DNA from: Isoetes taiwanensis | Taxonomy: Eukaryota; Streptophyta; Lycopodiopsida; Isoetales; Isoetaceae | DNA length: 64,000 bases | Direction of reading: 5' to 3' | Assembly: GCA_021234155.1 (NCBI GenBank) | Contig: JAJEKV010000017.1 | Coordinates: 9,799,525 to 9,863,524 of the forward strand | In this document: piece after piece, positions 59,373-64,000 of the stretch | How the letters are laid out: each line of letters begins with the position of its first letter | Position numbering within the stretch: the stretch's first letter is position 1 | Notes under the pieces: model-generated | Told to the model about the DNA's origin: nothing | What the model saw: the letters and a program-made list of their open reading frames with translations, nothing else | Database searches by the model: none | Position numbers and translations under genes: made by a program

Positions 59373-61175
59373 GCAGGTCCACGGCATGATATCTGACACA
59401 ACCTTCAATTCTCACCTCTTTATTATAATCTCTACAGATTCTATAAGTCTATCTAAGATGCTTGTCGCATCCAAATGTCTCAGAATGATCAGATTTGGCA
59501 TGTGTAGTGTTGAAGTGATCAGGTTTGGCATGTGCAGTGCTGAATAAAGCTTGTTTGTTTAAAACTGTTTGTTTGCTTTGTTAAAATTTTAAAAATTTAT
59601 TTGATGGAAATCAATGGCTGGCTTCTGTATGGTACTCTTTCCCATCCTTGTGATTTGCAAGGGCTTGGTATATAAAGGAGATTTTTGCAATGGGAAGTTT
59701 AATTGGTCGATGATGTCTCTTGTATTTGTAGACTATGGTGGTTTGTAATGCCAATAGTTCTCTTAAATGTTATATTTTGATATTGATTTTCAAATGTTAT
59801 TTTTCTGAATTTGGAAACTACGTGTGGACCTATTATGATTTAACCCTTAAATACAGGCCGTATAAAACTTCAATGTCAAACTTGGAAAACTATTTCTTAT
59901 TGCTCGGGATATCTGTCTTATTGTTTCTTTCCTGTATTTCATTGTTTTTTTTATAAGTCATATTGTTTCTTTGCTTACTCTAGTATTTTCATGGCTATTT
60001 TTTTATATCTATATATACCCTTTTTTCTAATTTGTACACCACCTTTTCCTAGGCCCCGAAGCGGCCAAAATTTTGTTTGAATTAATACATCCAACACTTT
60101 AAAATCAAACTCTCATTGAAACCCCCTTTGATTTGGGTGCATATTCACACGGGGGTGACATAGGGCAGCGAGAGCCCCTAAAATCATATAATACGTATAA
60201 ATTCAACACCATTTAGTGCATTGCCTCAAATCTTATATTATTTTGCAAACCTCGTTAAACAGTATCTTAAAATTTGTACAAGAATAACCCACAAACGAGG
60301 ATCGCTATCTACGGTCTAGATCAAGGAATATTGAGTAAATATGCCCATCTGACAGCTCTCGATGCCCAGAGCCACCCCCCGTGTGAATATGCACCCAAAC
60401 CAAAGGCAGTTTCAGGGACAATTTAATTTTAAAGTGTTGGATGTAATGGTTTGTATTAATTTCAAAAAAAAAAAAAAAAAAATTGGCCCCTTCGGGGCCT
60501 AGGAAAAGGGTATATATAGATATACAAAAATAACAATGAAAATACTAGAATAAGCAAACAAACAGTATGACTTATAAAAAAAACAATGAAATACAGAAAA
60601 GAAACAATAAGATAGATATCCCGAGCCATAAGAAATAGTTTTTCCAGTTTGACATTGAAGTTTTACACGGCCCATATTTAAGGGTTAAATCATAATAGGT
60701 CCACACGTGGTTTCCAAATTCAGAAATATAACATTTGAATATCAATATCATCAAACGTGGTTTCCAAAATATAACATTTAAGAGAACTATTGGCATTAAA
60801 AACCACCATAGTTTACAAGCTTCATACAAGAGACATCATTGACCAATTAAGCTTCCCATTGCAAAAATCTCCTTTGTATACCAAGCCCTTGCAAACTACA
60901 AGGATGGGAAAGAGTACCATGCAGAAGCCAGCCATTGATTTCCATCAAATAATTTTTAAAATTTTAACAAAGCAAACAAACAGTTTTAAACCAACAAGCT
61001 TTATTCAGCACTGCACATGCCAAACCTGATCACTTCAGCACTGCACATGCCAAACTTGATCACTTTGAGACATTTGAATGTGACAAGCATCTTAGATAGG
61101 CTTACAGAATCTGTAGAGATTATAATAAAGGGGTGAGAATTGAAGGCTGCTTCAGATATTATGCCGTGGACCTAC
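59373..61175. repeat. 1.8-kb inverted repeat (two ~0.8-kb arms, 179-bp spacer)
   Basis: Left arm 59373-60175 is complementary to right arm 60355-61175 along its whole length. Examples: 'ggtccacggcat-atatctga' at the outer ends, 'gttatattt', 'ctatatataccctttt', and 'ggcccc-tcggggcctagg' toward the centre. The right arm has a longer A/T run (about 60463-60481) and an extra ~20 bp near 60745. Small related open frames occur in both arms (59735-59956 +, 60829-60572 -), but this follows from the repeat and is not evidence for a protein. A transcript through it would fold into a long hairpin. No terminal target duplication was found. Confidence 0.92.
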
Positions 61176-61487
61176 ATCTACCTTCTAGTATGTCTAAAAT
61201 AAATCTCTTTATCTTCTTTAGCCTTCAAAACAATCTGTTTTCTAACTCTGTTGTAATCCATCACAGTCGAGCTCTGTTCTTGAATGTTGATGCACAAAGG
61301 AGCATTTAAATCACAAATTTTAATTGATGCACTTAGTTCTCAAGCATTTTCGAGCAATTTTCTAGCCTACAAAAAAAAAAAAAATAGATTATTGTAAAGT
61401 TCTTTAACTGTTTGTAGTGTTGATAAACACCACATTACAATAACAATAAAAATGAATATAATTAAATTAATAAATATAGAATACAGG
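61176..61487. other. no gene seen
   Basis: AT-rich stretch with an A-run near 61371-61384. Confidence 0.35.
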
Positions 61488-63170
61488 TTATGGGACAGAC
61501 TGCGGCAGCTGGGGACTCCCCTTGACTTGCAGAATGCAGTGTATAGGCTGTACGAGACATGCTGAGGCCGTATCACATCGTCAGGACAGCCGGTAATCAG
61601 TAGTATTGGAGTGCGTCAAGGTTGCCCCCTCTCCCCTACACTCTTTGGCCTGTACATTGACCAGCTGGAAGATTGGTTCCATGAGCATGGAGGTGCGGGC
61701 GCCCATCTCATGCATCACACAATCTGGCAACTCATATATGCTGACGATGTCAACCTCCTGGCCTATACTCCAGAGGACATGCAACGTCACCTGGATGCTC
61801 TCGACACTTTTTGCCGATTCACCGGCATGCGAGTTAACTTGGCCAAAACTAGGGTGCTACTAGTCTCATCATCCCGTCAGCCAAGGCTTCCCTCATTCAC
61901 TTACTAGGGACATGATGTGGAAGTGGCTCCGACCTACAAGTACTTGGGGATCGAGTTCTCTACTATCGCCCATTGGGATCTTTGCCATCGGGTGCTATGG
62001 TCACGCAGCGGGTTGGAAAGCACTCTATGCCATGCGTAACAACGACCACAAAGGCGGAGTTGTATGCGGGGCTACCATCCACACTTATTTCAGGGCATTG
62101 GTCGAGCCGGTCCTTTTATATGGGCGTGGAAGTATGGGGTCGGTGATATCCCTCAACACCGGAATGACCTCGGAAAGCAGGCGAGAAAGCCTTCTTGGCA
62201 CGAGCCCTTGGGGTAAAGTCCACGTTCCATACCAGATCCTACTCCGGGAGGCGGGTTTTTCGCCCCTTCAACGGGCCGCATTGGAATGCCATATCATTTT
62301 CTTCCGAAGGTGGTCGCTATGGGTGATACACGTTTGCCCAACCTTGCTTTGGCCATGGGGATGGGTCCCCAGCGCCAAAGCTTCTTTGGAAGGACAAGCA
62401 AGCTCGATGGTTCTCACTTGGGTGGGTGTGCAAAAAGATGTGTACATGTAAGGACAAAAAAGATCACAAGGCACTTAAGTTGTACCTAGATGCTACTTTC
62501 CTTCGCATAAGCTCGGGATACGATGCTCGGCGCGACGTTAAGGCGGCACACTATCGCCAGCAAGTCAATCCTGTGCTCACGAGAGGCCCACACCAAGCAC
62601 TTATACACCCGGGTTGCCCATGAAGAAGCGCTGCAGACTTATAGCTCCCATTCGCGACGGGTGCACATCGCCTCCGTATTGAGACGGGGCGTTGGGCTCG
62701 GGGAAGCACGAGAGCAAAGGCTTTTGCAGTGTTGCCACCGTGGCGCCATTGAGGATGAATGGCATGCCCTCCGTGTCCGCCGGTGTTTGCCCATATCAGG
62801 GAGCGGTATGATCGATTGCTAGTGCCTGGCCAACCGTTGCATGAGTTGTTGAATACGGCATTAATGGGTTTGTTGGGGTCACACCTCCAGGAGGTTATGG
62901 ATGCACGGACTCAGTTGTGTCTTCTGGGACGGCATTGAACTGTCCTACACAATTGTACAGCATGCCAGCAGACTTATTACTGCTAAGGTTTTTCCCTCGA
63001 AAACCCTTTGGGGCGGGGATTTTTTAATCCTGTCAGTAATACGGTTGCTGCTCTCTTTTTTGTTTGGGTCCCATAGGCCAGTCGGTCTTCGTGGACGCTA
63101 AAAATCTATTCTATTCTATTCTATTCTATTCTATTCTATTCTATTCTATTCTATTCTATTCTATTCTTTC
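61488..63170 (+). mobile_element. LINE family A, 5'-truncated, (TTCTA)n tail
   Basis: Starts inside the RT (LWDRLRQLGTPLDL), then IGVRQGCPLSPTLFGLYIDQL (61605), LIYADDVNLLAY (61731), MRVNLAKTRVLL, a stop, VAPTYKYLGIEFS, and after several shifts the VPYQILLREAGFSPLQRAAL region (62225). The 3' UTR has the 'ccctcgaaaaccctttgggg' hairpin, then GTGGACGCTAAAAATC (63091-63106) and a long (TTCTA)n tail (63107-63166). It is decayed but carries an intact YADD. Confidence 0.88.
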
Positions 63171-63295
63171 CTCGAGTCATTTATGGTGCCCTCTTCTATA
63201 GCATAGTTGGTTAACATAAATTCAAAATTTTTTTGTTTAGTGTGCTAGGGTATGGGCTAGATAATGTCATATACAAAGGCATTATTGGCCCAGAA

Positions 63296-63395
63296 GAAAT
63301 GGACTTGGTGCCCAGGAAATGACGAGGCCGTACGATACGGCCTCGGAAATGGACTTGGTGCCCAGGAAATGACGAGGCCGTACGATACGGCCTCG
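63296..63395. repeat. 50-bp tandem duplication, each unit with a palindrome
   Basis: Two copies (63296 and 63346), each containing a perfect 9-bp stem GAGGCCGTA with loop CGA (63323-63343 and 63373-63393). A further near-palindrome around 'ggccatttcgaa' follows directly. Confidence 0.9.
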
Positions 63396-63426
63396 GCCAT
63401 TTCGAATGGGCCATAACGCCTCTTCA

Positions 63427-63452
63427 TAGAACGTTATTAGCCTTAACGTTCT
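63427..63452. repeat. hairpin
   Basis: AGAACGTTA pairs with TAACGTTCT across a short loop. Confidence 0.6.
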
Positions 63453-63854
63453 GGGCAGAGGCATTTGGGAAGAAAAAAAGTTCCTATTTGCAAATTCCGA
63501 CCATATAGAGCTTTGCACATTTAGATTTTGGCTATGGTAATGGGTCTTCCTGGTATTGCTGTTCTTTCTAATGGTTCTTTGCTGCAAAACTAAGGTAAAT
63601 GGAACATGGGCGATTTTGCAGTGCTGAAAAGCCCACGAAAAGAAAAGGGGAAGAAAGTGCAAACTCTGAGTTTTTTCTGTGCATTTTTTCCTGAATTTTT
63701 GCTTTCGTGAATGCAAAGATTGTCGAGTCTGTAAAACAATCCCAGGACAGAACAAAAAACAGAAGCAACAGAGGAAGGGGCTCAGAATAAGAAAACTCTG
63801 TGGCAAGCTTTACAGGGCCAATAACAAAAGATTTGAGCTATAGGAGTAAGCTTT

Positions 63855-63960
63855 GAGGTCCAAATAAGGCGCGGATCTGTGGCTATGGCGGAGAAGCAAG
63901 GCCAAAGAAGCTTTGGGGTCCAAAAGGCACAGCTCTGTGGCCATGGCAGAGAAGCAGGAG
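63855..63960. repeat. diverged direct repeat
   Basis: 'ggtccaaa-aaggc-c', then 'atctgtggctatggcggaga' or its variant, occurs twice about 56 bp apart. No coding assignment. Confidence 0.6.
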
Positions 63961-64000
63961 CGCGTACACGCGGCAGCATTTAGGCTGTTATGGCTATAAC

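Noticed and set aside
59735-60829. Matching hydrophobic open frames on opposite strands
   Set aside because: They match because they lie in the arms of the inverted repeat; similarity is DNA-level and does not show a protein.

Overview
This is nuclear DNA of a land plant, AT-rich and dense with retroelements. The eRF1, metacaspase and DUF1685 genes are plant types. A broken pentatricopeptide-repeat (PPR) exon has the wording I associate with ferns and lycophytes, so a seed-free vascular plant, most likely a fern, is my inference; the species is not determined.

Three genes look functional. (1) 648-4934 (+): a two-exon DUF1685 gene of about 200 aa with a 3.7 kb intron. (2) 13200-14750 (-): eRF1, the translation termination factor, with an intronless 424-aa CDS and a 5'-UTR intron. 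Its invariant NIKS stop-codon motif reads NIKN. (3) 47758-51520 (+): a five-exon, 363-aa type I metacaspase (AtMC1-like) with an LSD1 zinc finger and the His/Cys dyad. A diverged extra copy of its first exon, open and with a matching splice donor, lies 13 kb upstream at 34496-34790. One further possible exon (5995-6173, -) is unrecognised.

The rest is mostly mobile DNA. One endonuclease/reverse-transcriptase LINE group (called family A here) appears at least ten times, including a long degenerate GC-rich copy at about 38.07-43.2 kb. Its 3' ends share a GTGGACGNTAAAAA-like terminus but carry different simple-repeat tails. A second LINE (family B, 56.4-58.2 kb) has an (AAT)n tail. An L1-type LINE at 23.16-26.15 kb is a 5' inversion of the twin-priming type. 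Also present: a wrecked PIF/Harbinger transposase (17.86-19.75 kb) split by a LINE insertion; a Tourist-like MITE (53.02-53.32 kb); a complete TRIM element (29.77-31.60 kb) with PBS, PPT and perfect target duplication, split by another LINE; probable SINEs; and a 1.8 kb inverted repeat (59.37-61.18 kb).

Layout: 0-6.2 kb, DUF1685 gene and a possible antisense exon; 7.5-11.2 kb, segmental duplication; 13-15 kb, eRF1; 17.8-20.3 kb, Harbinger remnant and a heat-shock-type promoter without a recognised gene; 23-26 kb, L1; 29-34.8 kb, nested retroelements, PPR remnant and extra metacaspase exon; 35-47.4 kb, retroelements and small DNA transposons; 47.7-51.5 kb, metacaspase; 53-64 kb, MITE, LINEs and long inverted repeat. 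The genes do not form a pathway; they are isolated genes in a repeat-filled landscape. All statements come from reading the sequence; no database search was run.
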